Shown here: piece by piece, positions 1 through 5,863 of the stretch
Layout of the letters: the number at the start of each line of letters is the position of its first letter
Position numbering within the stretch: position 1 is the stretch's first letter
DNA from: Haloferacaceae archaeon
Lineage (GTDB): Archaea; Halobacteriota; Halobacteria; Halobacteriales; Haloferacaceae
Assembly (NCBI GenBank): GCA_028274825.1
Contig: JAQCMZ010000034.1
Span: 1-6,166, forward strand
Direction of reading: 5' to 3'
DNA length: 6,166 nt
Notes under the pieces: model-generated
Seen by the model: the letters and a program-made list of their open reading frames with translations, nothing else
What the model was told of the DNA's origin: nothing
The model's database searches: none
Position numbers and translations under genes: made by a program

Positions 1-1
1 C

Positions 2-373
2 TCAGAGGGAAACAGTGTAGTGAGCCGACGCATAATCCGAGATGAGGAGCCGTTGTCGTACACAGACTCGGCTTCCTCATTCCTTCCGAAAGATGTCTCG
101 ATAAGCCACCGCAGTCACACGGTTTCTTGCTTAACTGAAGACGGATGACCAGTCCGCAATTGGCACTGTGACGGCGCGTATCCACGCCGTGAACGGCGTG
201 GGATTGCGCCTGTTCAGCCTATAACAGACAGAGACAAAATCGAAGACGAAGAAATCATAATAGAAAATGCGGATCCGTTCGGACGGGGAGGGACACACGG
301 CACTGCTCCGACAGCGAGGATTGGTGCTGAAATCACGCTTGTCCCCGTCACTGACCCAGACGAACAAGACTGA
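2..373 (+). pseudogene. Broken reading frame entering from left edge, with acidic C-terminal tail
   Basis: One frame runs from the left edge to a stop at 371-373, broken by a single in-frame TGA at 146-148. No start codon follows the TGA, so the distal part cannot be a normal separate gene. Its middle coincides with palindromic repeat copy A and is arginine-rich. The tail after the repeat, about 225-370, is strikingly acidic: roughly 13 Asp/Glu against 4 basic residues in 49, ending in TDPDEQD. That composition suits a haloarchaeal protein. I infer that the 3' end of a real gene lies here and that the repeat inserted into or replaced its upstream part. I do not recognise the family. The part before 146 has no clear codon bias and may be noncoding. 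The coding claim is tentative. Confidence 0.3.
152..224 (+). repeat. Palindromic repeat, copy A (IS200/IS605-derived-like)
   Basis: This 73-bp segment matches the reverse complement of 5878-5950 without gaps, at about 64 of 73 positions by hand count. It includes a 30-bp exact run at 166-195. It contains a perfect 8-bp hairpin with a TGAA loop: CCACGCCG at 182-189 and CGGCGTGG at 194-201, followed by GATTGCGCC. A GC-rich hairpin beside a conserved short tail is typical of subterminal ends of IS200/IS605 elements and of palindrome-associated miniature elements known from archaea. The family assignment is inference; the repeat itself is directly visible. Confidence 0.7.
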
Positions 374-689
374 TACCTCTCAAACAATGTTAGTGTCCAG
401 ACGAATCCCACGCTGCCCCTGACTGATCACGCTGGGTGCCCGCCACAGCCACCGGTTACCTGTCGAGAGAGACTGGTCTGCAGACCATTTCAAAGCGTCG
501 GCAACTATATCAAACAATCACATACGTAGCTCTGTGACGACAAATACCACTGTTTTTTGAATACAGATGAGTACCGGCACAGTCGATTCACGAATAGGCC
601 GGTGACCTGGCCTGTATGAATCAAATTGGGGATTCTTGCGCGTGTCCAGTTTGTTGTGAGTACTTTCTGACTGTATTAGCGTGAGTATC
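374..689. other. Gene-free stretch with a 14-bp perfect palindrome
   Basis: I see no convincing gene here. Reading frames are short and neither acidic nor codon-biased. The stretch holds a perfect 14-bp palindrome at 474-487, TGGTCTG followed by CAGACCA, which could be a protein-binding dyad or a small cruciform. A T-run lies at about 553-558. A short ATG frame at 567 stops after 12 codons. Confidence 0.5.
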
Positions 690-729
690 TATAAGTAAAA
701 TACAAATTTGTGTTGATAAAATATAAATA
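690..729. promoter_or_regulatory. AT-rich tract with TATA-like motifs and a short dyad
   Basis: An AT-rich island sits in otherwise GC-rich DNA. It contains TATAAATA at 722-729, a second TATA-like run near 690-700, and a 10-bp palindrome ACAAATTTGT at 702-711. On the plus strand it could be a promoter, but no good gene follows: the ATG at 746 is only about 21 nt from the TATA centre and opens a dubious basic frame. On the minus strand the same bases give T-rich tracts about 160-200 nt past the phosphoesterase stop, which could act as a U-rich archaeal terminator. Direction is undecided. Confidence 0.3.
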
Positions 730-889
730 CCGAGGCACTCATGTGATGAATGTGGCACCGATTACCCCACTCGCGTGTCGCAGTGGCGGCCAGGTTGCCC
801 GGACCTCCCGGCCGCTTCCCATTCCCCCTGCTTTGGCTCTCCAACCAGATGCTGGGTCGACTGGTATCGCCGCTCGTTCACTAGCTGAA

Positions 890-1402
890 CTACTCGGTCG
901 GGACGGAAAACGAGTATAATTGGCTCCCTTCGGGCGTGAGAATCCGCCCGGTGATTTCGCCGGGTCCCGTCTCGAGTTCAGCGTGAGCAGGCTTGTTTCC
1001 TCGCGGTTGTGCGTGACTCCCGGGGTTAATCAGCGGGATTGGGCCACTGTCGTCCACTCCTGGCTTATGACTGTGGCCGAATACGACCGCGTCGGCATCG
1101 TGTTCGCGGCCGAATAGCGAAAGCGCCTGTCGCCCACCACGACGCGTGTGACAGACAGCGATCCGAGCGCCACCGTACTCAACTACGCGTGACGGCGGGA
1201 GTCGCGACCGAATCGCGTCTCCGTCGTTGTTCCCGTAGACACTCATCAGTGTCTCCGAAACCGCTTCAAACGCGTCGAGAACGGAGACCTCACAGAAGTC
1301 TCCTGAGTGGATAACGAAATCAGCCTCACGAACCGCCTCAAGCGTCCGACCTGTGAGTCGGTGACTGTCGGTACCGTGTGTGTCGGACACAATGACGAGC
1401 AT
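890..1402 (-). CDS. YfcE/MJ0936-type metallophosphoesterase
   Basis: This is a predicted 170-residue metal-dependent phosphodiesterase of the calcineurin-like superfamily, YfcE/MJ0936 branch, probably cytosolic. All signature blocks are present in order from the chosen start: SDTHG near residues 6-10 (Asp7, His9), HSGD ending at Asp35, GNND near 57-60, a conserved His at 85 in VCHTRRGG, GHSH at 109-112, and NPGS near 126-129. These residues build the two-metal site in this family. Length and the N-terminal beta strand LVIVSDTHG match the usual family start, so I chose the ATG at 1402 over the in-frame GTG at 1480. Members cleave model phosphodiesters; the natural substrate is often unknown and cannot be inferred here. 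The gene lies downstream of rfcS on the same strand, with a 215-bp gap that is itself open in this frame, so an N-terminally extended protein is possible. Confidence 0.88.
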   Translation of the reverse strand: MLVIVSDTHGTDSHRLTGRTLEAVREADFVIHSGDFCEVSVLDAFEAVSETLMSVYGNNDGDAIRSRLPPSRVVEYGGARIAVCHTRRGGRQALSLFGREHDADAVVFGHSHKPGVDDSGPIPLINPGSHAQPRGNKPAHAELETGPGEITGRILTPEGSQLYSFSVPTE

Positions 1403-1621
1403 ACGTCCCGTTGAACAGGGATAGGGAAAAATCGCCAGGGCATCTTGGGTCTCGAGTCCCAGGTCGCCGAGATCCGCCACGGGAGCATCTTCAGTCAGGA
1501 TACCGATATCAGAGACAATCGAGTGGCAGTCAGGGTCAGCCCCAGCGTGAACAGTCGGGTATCTGTCGTGGTCTGCGGTGAGACCAGATGAATCGGAACA
1601 CCACTCACAGAGCCGGGTCAG
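1403..1621 (-). other. Open, acidic reading frame between rfcS and the phosphoesterase
   Basis: The phosphoesterase frame stays open upstream for about 73 codons, back to a TGA at 1622-1624 just inside the rfcS 3' end. The translated stretch looks like haloarchaeal protein: about 13 acidic against few basic residues. Near its start is CEWC, followed further on by several His residues and a DCH motif. No ATG lies in this extension; a GTG lies at 1478-1480 and a CTG at 1619-1621. It may be an N-terminal extension, a decayed zinc-binding gene that has lost its start and stop, or chance openness in GC-rich DNA. I do not recognise the family. Confidence 0.3.
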
Positions 1622-4600
1622 TCACGTTCCAGCGCGAGCGACGCCAGCAGCGCCTCAAGTTGCACCTGTTCGTTGGCACCCTCAGAGATGCGATAATCTG
1701 CCTCACCGATACGTTCCATGAGCCGGACGGCCTCGCGATCAGAGAGTTCAAACTCCCACACGGACCGGTGGAGTTGGTCGATCACGTCACCACCGGCCAT
1801 CCCCGTGTCTACAAGTAGCGTATCTAACGTGGACCGCGACTTCGAGAAGTCACCGGCGAGTGCGTCTCGAATCATCTCTTCGATTTCTTCAGGTCGGGCT
1901 GTCGACGTGATCGCGTAGACAGCTTCTGCGTCGACGACATCGCCGGTAGTAGCAGCCGCCTGGAGAGAGTTGATCGCTCGGCGCATATCACCGTTGGCGG
2001 CGTACACCAGCGCGTCAAGGCCGTCTTCTGTCAGTTCGATCCCCTCGTAGCTCGCAATCTCTTCAATTTGGCCCGCGAGAGCCTCGTCTGAAAGCGGGGA
2101 ATACCGGAACACCGCACACCGCGACTGAATCGGATCGATGATTTTCGAAGAGTAATTACACGAGAGGATGAATCGAGTCGAGTCGGAAAACTGCTCCATC
2201 GTCCGTCGCAGCGCCGACTGTGCATCGTCCGTGTTGTGAGTCAAGATTCCGTTGGCGAGCATGAAATTAGGCGTCCCTTCCATGCTGATGTTGTACGCCT
2301 GGCCTCGGTGGCTGTATTCAATATGGCTAATCTCGGCCGTGTCGACCGACCGTAACCCACCGTCTGAGACAGCCACAGAGCTGTGAGACCCGCGTGCAGG
2401 ACGGCTACTGTCCGTCTGGCCACTGCGAGACTCGGGCACACAGCCACTCGAGCAGAATCTCCCGAAATCCCAGGCCCCGCAGGTCTCACACCGTGACACC
2501 CCGAGAGCGTGACTGAACTCCGTGATTTCGTCGCCCGGGGAAAGTTCTCGAAGTTCTCGCTCGGTCAGCCGCTCAGTGTCGTCTATCTCAAAGAACGGAT
2601 GTGTCGGGCTTGCAAGAACTGTCCGTCCGTCGGTGAACCCCATTTCGAAGAAGTCAGCAATCCCGGAGTCGACGCAGGATCCAACATCCGGTTGGATGGT
2701 GTTCGTTGCAAATTCCACTGACGGAATTGCCTCGCCAGCGGTACTCACCGTCTCGATCGGGGTGATTTCAGGCGCTGATGGGTCTCCGGTTACAATTTCG
2801 GTTCCGGGCGGCAGACACAGTGAATCAGCCTCGTCGAGGAAGATAACCGTGTGATCGTGATCCGGGCTGTATGACTCGCGTGCGAAGCTTTTGATCCTGT
2901 CACGAACGACATCTATCCCACGGTCGTCTGAGGCGTTCAATTCGAGGAAATTCGTTTGCCAGTCCTTGCCGTAGATCTCCCGCGCGACGGCCACCGCAGA
3001 GGTGGTGTTGTGCATCACCGTCGGAACGCGGCCTGCAACGTAGTTCCGGCTCTCCGGGACCGTGAGATCGTACACACGCCGGCTGTCAGAGACTGGCCCG
3101 ACGGTTTCGACCGTGTCGAAGCACAGTTCAGCCCCTGCGATACGGTCGAGTGCGTCAACCTGCCGAATGGTCTCAGTCGAGATCATACCAGACGCGATAG
3201 TTCGGAGTCGAGCAGCAACTTGAGTCATCTGGTCGGAGGCGGTAGCACTCTCATCCAGGAGTTGTGTTATCTGGAGGTCTGTGAGGTCAGTTCCGGCTGC
3301 GATCTGTCTGGGAGACGCCTCTATCGAGGCTGCCAACTCCCGCAACACTGGGCCCGCTGGCAGCTCAGCTAACCCAGCCACTCTCGCTTCGCGTAGCGGA
3401 GCCGAAGTGCTCTCCCCGACGGTCGTGACGGCCCCGGTGCTCGCCGCCTCGGCTATCGTCCGCCCGACAGTCGTCCGGCTATTGGTCTCGTCAGTGCTAG
3501 CAGTCACCCCGAGACGGTCTAGTTCAGCGAGAACAGCCTGTGCAGCCTCAATCCGGTTTGCCGCTGTCTCGACAATCCGAGTGACACCGTTCAGGGGGGA
3601 CTCCCGCGAGACGGCATCCTCACTGGGTGAGTCGAATCCAAATCTGGTTGGGTCTAGGTTGAGTGTCCGGCAAACGTCAGTGGCTACGGCCTGCACAGGA
3701 GGGGTATCGCCGTAGTCGGCCGCCACGCGAGGCCGGTCGCTGCCTCCGCGGTCTCTCTGGTGGGTCTTCGCTGAGTCAGTCCCGATTTGATGGTGAAATC
3801 GCTCGATAGCACGAGTCTCGACAACACGGACGACATGATTGTCTGGGGTATCACTCCCATCGTGAGATAGCGTATCACGTCGGCTGGGGATGCCAAGCAT
3901 CGCGAGCAGATACGAGACGAGAGTGGCAAGTTCGTCTCGACTGGTCTGGATTTCAACCTCGACTTCGGTCTCGTCTTCGTCCGCGTCATTGTTATTGTCG
4001 TCTTCGTCTGTGACACCAGCGGCCTCATACACGCCGCTGAGAAAGGCGGCTTTGCTGGCCTCATCTGCGGCGATGATCGCGGCCCCACATCCATCCACAC
4101 CGATGTCCGCATCCGCGTCCGCGTCCACGTCCACACTAGCGTCAGGAAAGTCAAACACCGACCCGAGGAACGCTGCGAGAGCCTCTGAACGGATTTCAAC
4201 ACGTGCCGAATCGGCTCGTACGTGTTCGTCAGACACCACATCCACGTGGAACCGGTCGGCCACCTCCTGTGCGAATTCCTCAAGCAGTGACATACGTTCG
4301 CTTTCGAAAGTTATCAGCGACTCATCGAGTCGCCCGCCCGCCTCGAGAAGCCCCCCAAGCCGGGCTAGCCACGGTGACATTCCGTCCGGTATCGAGACAG
4401 CGGCATCATCTCCGAGAGTTTCGATACTGCTCGGCACTTCCTCAGCCACCCAATCTGTCGATATCTCCGGGGAGGGAATCGTAACCGGACGGGCAATCTG
4501 GGCATCATCTGTGAGATCGGCTGCCTCTGTCCACTCCAGTCCCGCTTCGGTCGCGACCAGCAACCGGTGTTCAGGGGTCACAACAATCTCGTTTCCGTCG

Positions 4601-4971
4601 CGAGTCTGGATCTGAAGCGTTTCCTCAGCGCGTTTACTGAATACGGCTGACGGTGCCTGAGATCGGAATTCGGTCCCGTCGAGTGTGACGATCTCAAGAT
4701 CATCGGCAGGATCGTCAAACCCGTCCGTAGCATCAACGATACTCCCCATTCGTTCAAGCCCACGAGAGGTCAACACAGGCGTTTCCCCGGTAACGCATTT
4801 ACCGACGCCAGCCGGGCCAGCCATCAGTAGATGCGGAAGGTCGCCCTGCTCGATATAAGATTGAAGACGTTCAACGATCTCCGACTGTCCATGGATATCC
4901 TCCAGCCGTTCAGGGCGATACTTTTCGATCCAGATCTCCCTGCCAGACGGGTCCTCGTCGGCCTCGCTCAT
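1618..4971 (-). CDS. rfcS: Replication factor C small subunit precursor with two inteins
   Basis: RfcS is the AAA+ ATPase subunit of the archaeal clamp loader, which with RfcL opens the PCNA ring and places it on primed DNA. The precursor is 1117 residues. Removing inteins at 59-655 and 719-913 leaves 325, normal for RfcS. Extein motifs in order: WIEKYRP near the N terminus, Walker A GPAGVGK at 52-58 continuing with Thr656, LELNASDDRG near 676-685, Walker B FLDEAD at 711-716, sensor 1 SCNYSS near 937-942, the SRC arginine-finger motif at 950-952, sensor 2 GDMRR at 994-998, then a helical C-terminal collar. I chose the ATG at 4971 because it gives the typical MSEADEDP start and a TATA-like element is centred about 27 nt upstream, as expected for a leaderless transcript. 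The ATG at 4998 lies within that element. ATPase activity should depend on excision of both inteins, since each splits a nucleotide-binding motif. Confidence 0.96.
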   Translation of the reverse strand: MSEADEDPSGREIWIEKYRPERLEDIHGQSEIVERLQSYIEQGDLPHLLMAGPAGVGKCVTGETPVLTSRGLERMGSIVDATDGFDDPADDLEIVTLDGTEFRSQAPSAVFSKRAEETLQIQTRDGNEIVVTPEHRLLVATEAGLEWTEAADLTDDAQIARPVTIPSPEISTDWVAEEVPSSIETLGDDAAVSIPDGMSPWLARLGGLLEAGGRLDESLITFESERMSLLEEFAQEVADRFHVDVVSDEHVRADSARVEIRSEALAAFLGSVFDFPDASVDVDADADADIGVDGCGAAIIAADEASKAAFLSGVYEAAGVTDEDDNNNDADEDETEVEVEIQTSRDELATLVSYLLAMLGIPSRRDTLSHDGSDTPDNHVVRVVETRAIERFHHQIGTDSAKTHQRDRGGSDRPRVAADYGDTPPVQAVATDVCRTLNLDPTRFGFDSPSEDAVSRESPLNGVTRIVETAANRIEAAQAVLAELDRLGVTASTDETNSRTTVGRTIAEAASTGAVTTVGESTSAPLREARVAGLAELPAGPVLRELAASIEASPRQIAAGTDLTDLQITQLLDESATASDQMTQVAARLRTIASGMISTETIRQVDALDRIAGAELCFDTVETVGPVSDSRRVYDLTVPESRNYVAGRVPTVMHNTTSAVAVAREIYGKDWQTNFLELNASDDRGIDVVRDRIKSFARESYSPDHDHTVIFLDEADSLCLPPGTEIVTGDPSAPEITPIETVSTAGEAIPSVEFATNTIQPDVGSCVDSGIADFFEMGFTDGRTVLASPTHPFFEIDDTERLTERELRELSPGDEITEFSHALGVSRCETCGAWDFGRFCSSGCVPESRSGQTDSSRPARGSHSSVAVSDGGLRSVDTAEISHIEYSHRGQAYNISMEGTPNFMLANGILTHNTDDAQSALRRTMEQFSDSTRFILSCNYSSKIIDPIQSRCAVFRYSPLSDEALAGQIEEIASYEGIELTEDGLDALVYAANGDMRRAINSLQAAATTGDVVDAEAVYAITSTARPEEIEEMIRDALAGDFSKSRSTLDTLLVDTGMAGGDVIDQLHRSVWEFELSDREAVRLMERIGEADYRISEGANEQVQLEALLASLALERD
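2233..2817 (-). other. RfcS intein 2: 195-aa mini-intein after Walker B
   Basis: The insert lies between Leu718 and Thr914 of the precursor, within the conserved extein DEADSL/TDDAQSALRR. It begins with Cys719 in CLPPGTEIVTG (block A), has a block B of ASPTHPFF with Ser in place of the usual first Thr of TxxH, and ends YNISMEGTPNFMLANGILTHN-like (blocks F and G) with His912 and Asn913. Cys1, penultimate His, terminal Asn and a +1 Thr are those of a class 1 self-splicing intein. No LAGLIDADG motif is present. Instead the linker between the splicing halves holds Cys828-x2-Cys831-x8-Cys840-x3-Cys844, a zinc-ribbon-like spacing, followed by a Ser/Gly-rich stretch. Splicing competence is inferred from intact termini. 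Confidence 0.93.
3007..4797 (-). other. RfcS intein 1: 597-aa intein in the P-loop with decayed LAGLIDADG domain
   Basis: The insert splits Walker A after GPAGVGK, between Lys58 and Thr656. It starts with Cys59 in CVTGETPVLTSRG (block A), has block B with TPEH at 132-135, and ends VYDLTVPESRNYVAG (block F) then VPTVMHN (block G), with His654 and Asn655. The splicing residues are therefore intact. In the endonuclease region the two LAGLIDADG motifs read LGGLLEAGG at 205-213 and LSGVYEAAG at 311-319. At the catalytic acidic position these have Gly212 and Ala318, so nuclease activity is probably lost. An LLAMLGI motif at about 355-361 is usual after the second motif in such inteins. Two acidic low-complexity inserts flank motif 2. 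The 250 residues after it are helix-rich, with a helix-turn-helix-like stretch near 553-574, and may be a DNA-recognition remnant. Confidence 0.93.
4104..4135. repeat. Degenerate 6-bp tandem repeat inside intein 1
   Basis: Plus-strand units of the form TCCGCG, TCCGCA and TCCACG alternate here. On the coding strand they specify an alternating Val-Asp-Ala-Asp run (VDVDADADADI, about residues 280-290). The repeat lies between the two LAGLIDADG motifs and probably arose by slippage; the protein segment would be a disordered acidic loop. Confidence 0.6.
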
Positions 4972-4995
4972 GCGGTAAATAGAGGACGGTCGCCA

Positions 4996-5001
4996 CATAA
5001 A
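4996..5001 (-). promoter_or_regulatory. TATA-like element of rfcS
   Basis: On the minus strand this reads TTTATG, centred about 27 nt upstream of the ATG at 4971. That spacing is what a haloarchaeal promoter shows when transcription starts at or next to the start codon. The motif departs from a perfect TTTAWA consensus and has no obvious purine-rich BRE, so the call rests mainly on position. Confidence 0.45.
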
Positions 5002-5070
5002 CGCCCCGAGACGGACACGCGGCTGGAAACGCTACGTTGAAGTGGAATCGGTCGACACATGTGCTTGAAA

Positions 5071-5141
5071 GCGCCGTTGGTCCAGTGGGAGGACAGTGGC
5101 TTCCCAAGCCACTAGCCCGGGTTCGATTCCCGGACGGCGCA
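5071..5141 (+). tRNA. tRNA-Gly (anticodon CCC)
   Basis: A complete 71-nt cloverleaf. The acceptor stem pairs GCGCCGT (5071-5077) with ACGGCGC (5134-5140), with discriminator A at 5141. The D arm is at 5080-5094. The anticodon arm pairs GTGGC with GCCAC around loop TTCCCAA (5101-5107), giving CCC at 5103-5105, which reads GGG. The T arm pairs CCGGG with CCCGG around TTCGATT (5122-5128). There is no intron and no encoded CCA, as is usual in haloarchaea. The gene is divergent from rfcS. A weak TATA-like stretch lies about 32 nt upstream. Confidence 0.97.
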
Positions 5142-5298
5142 TCGCTATCACGTCACGTTCTCGCGAATCCAGTCTTTGAGACGGTGTTAGTAATCGACTG
5201 CAGTCGTACGTGCCATGCACAGCTGAAAACGACCGCGATGGAATGACTTGCGCGCGACCGACTCACAACCATCGCCAGTAGTCGTAACTGTCATGACT
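5142..5298. other. Gene-free spacer downstream of tRNA-Gly
   Basis: I see no gene, no second tRNA and no direct repeat of the tRNA 3' half here. Frames are short and lack haloarchaeal composition. No clear T-run terminator follows the tRNA. Confidence 0.5.
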
Positions 5299-5388
5299 CC
5301 TGCCAAAAATATAGCAGGACAACGAGATTATACAGATTCACGGAGAATACTGGTGGCTCAAGCCACCAGATGAATCCGCAAATTCTCT
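5299..5388 (+). other. Cluster of hairpins, possibly the left part of a miniature IS200/IS605-like element
   Basis: The first hairpin pairs CCTGC (5299-5303) with GCAGG (5314-5318) around an A/T-rich loop. The second is a perfect 8-bp stem CTGGTGGC (5350-5357) and GCCACCAG (5362-5369) around TCAA. Around it, GATTCA (5335-5340) can pair with TGAATC (5371-5376), or GAGAAT (5343-5348) with ATTCTC (5382-5387), so two exclusive folds exist. No gene lies here. Subterminal hairpins are a feature of IS200/IS605 ends, and a right-end-like structure lies about 250 bp further on. The link between the two is inference. Confidence 0.4.
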
Positions 5389-5592
5389 CCATGATATGCC
5401 ATACGCAATCTCGTGCGTGGACAACTGAACTGGCAGTTGACTCGGTGTTTACCACGGCCTCCAGCCGAACTCACAAGGGAAGCCGACTACGCCGACAGTC
5501 GGGACATACGCAGGTAACTCGAAGCCGTTTTGCAGGGGACGAGTAACAGCTTCCTGGCAGAGCCACTGGGTGACTGTCCAGCAACCCTGAGA

Positions 5593-5669
5593 CTCCCACC
5601 CCCCAGGATCGACCTGCCCGGCCAACACCGGGTGGGAGGCCCGCGTCTTTACGCGCGGGAGGATGTCAC
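5593..5669 (+). mobile_element. IS200/IS605-type right end / omega-RNA-like remnant without tnpB
   Basis: This compact structured segment contains CTCCCACC (5593-5600) pairing with GGTGGGAG (5631-5638), an overlapping CCCGG (5617-5621) and CCGGG (5628-5632), and a terminal hairpin CCCGCGT-CTTT-ACGCG-C-GGG (5640-5659) followed by AGGATGTCAC. A GC hairpin of this kind followed by GGAGGATGTCA is familiar from right ends of tnpB-bearing IS200/IS605 (IS1341-type) elements, where it also forms the 3' scaffold of the omega RNA and the guide begins just beyond the end. Upstream, one plus-strand frame is open only from 5441 to a TGA at 5588 and shows no TnpB RuvC or zinc-finger motifs. I therefore read this as a decayed or miniature element end. 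Confidence 0.55.
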
Positions 5670-5863
5670 GCAAACTCAGTCGATTACTGGCTAGTTTCTC
5701 GCTTAATGGGTGTGGAGGTGACTGCTGAACGTCAAAACACAACTGACTCCAGGTCCGGGATTGTCTACCGGAGTCTCCGTGGCAACACTCACCACCGAGA
5801 GCTCAGAGAGGATACCCACGAACCGATAAGACCCAGGGGCGTTGCTCTCAAACAGCACACCCG
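5670..5863. other. Gene-free spacer
   Basis: No supported gene. Frames on both strands lack acidic composition or recognisable motifs. If the right end just upstream still made an omega RNA, the first bases here would be its guide segment. Confidence 0.4.

Noticed and set aside
146..148. In-frame TGA read as selenocysteine recoding
   Set aside because: Haloarchaea are not known for selenocysteine use, no SECIS-like element is evident, and the surrounding frame looks degenerate.
710..919. Small plus-strand frame after the TATAAATA motif
   Set aside because: The product is basic and Pro/Arg-rich, unlike haloarchaeal proteins. It runs into the 3' end of the phosphoesterase, and the TATA centre is too close to its inner ATG at 746 for a leaderless start.
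4104..4135. CRISPR-like or tandem-repeat array
   Set aside because: The units are only 6 bp, in frame, and code an acidic loop in intein 1; there are no spacers.
3890..4615. 241-codon plus-strand open frame opposite rfcS intein 1
   Set aside because: It is extremely Ser/Ala/Thr-rich because it is antisense to an Asp/Glu/Ala-rich coding frame. It has no recognisable motif and rfcS/intein blocks explain the strand fully.
4972..4998. Upstream ATG at 4998 as rfcS start
   Set aside because: It would add nine non-acidic residues not typical of RfcS and the ATG overlaps the TATA-like element. The ATG at 4971 fits leaderless spacing.
5071..5141. tRNA-Gly as an integrase attachment site
   Set aside because: No direct repeat of the tRNA 3' half occurs elsewhere in the window and there is no integrase gene.
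5449..5742. 97-codon minus-strand frame across the IS605-like end
   Set aside because: It runs antisense through the structured right-end segment, lacks domains and acidic composition, and is explained by the repeat structure.
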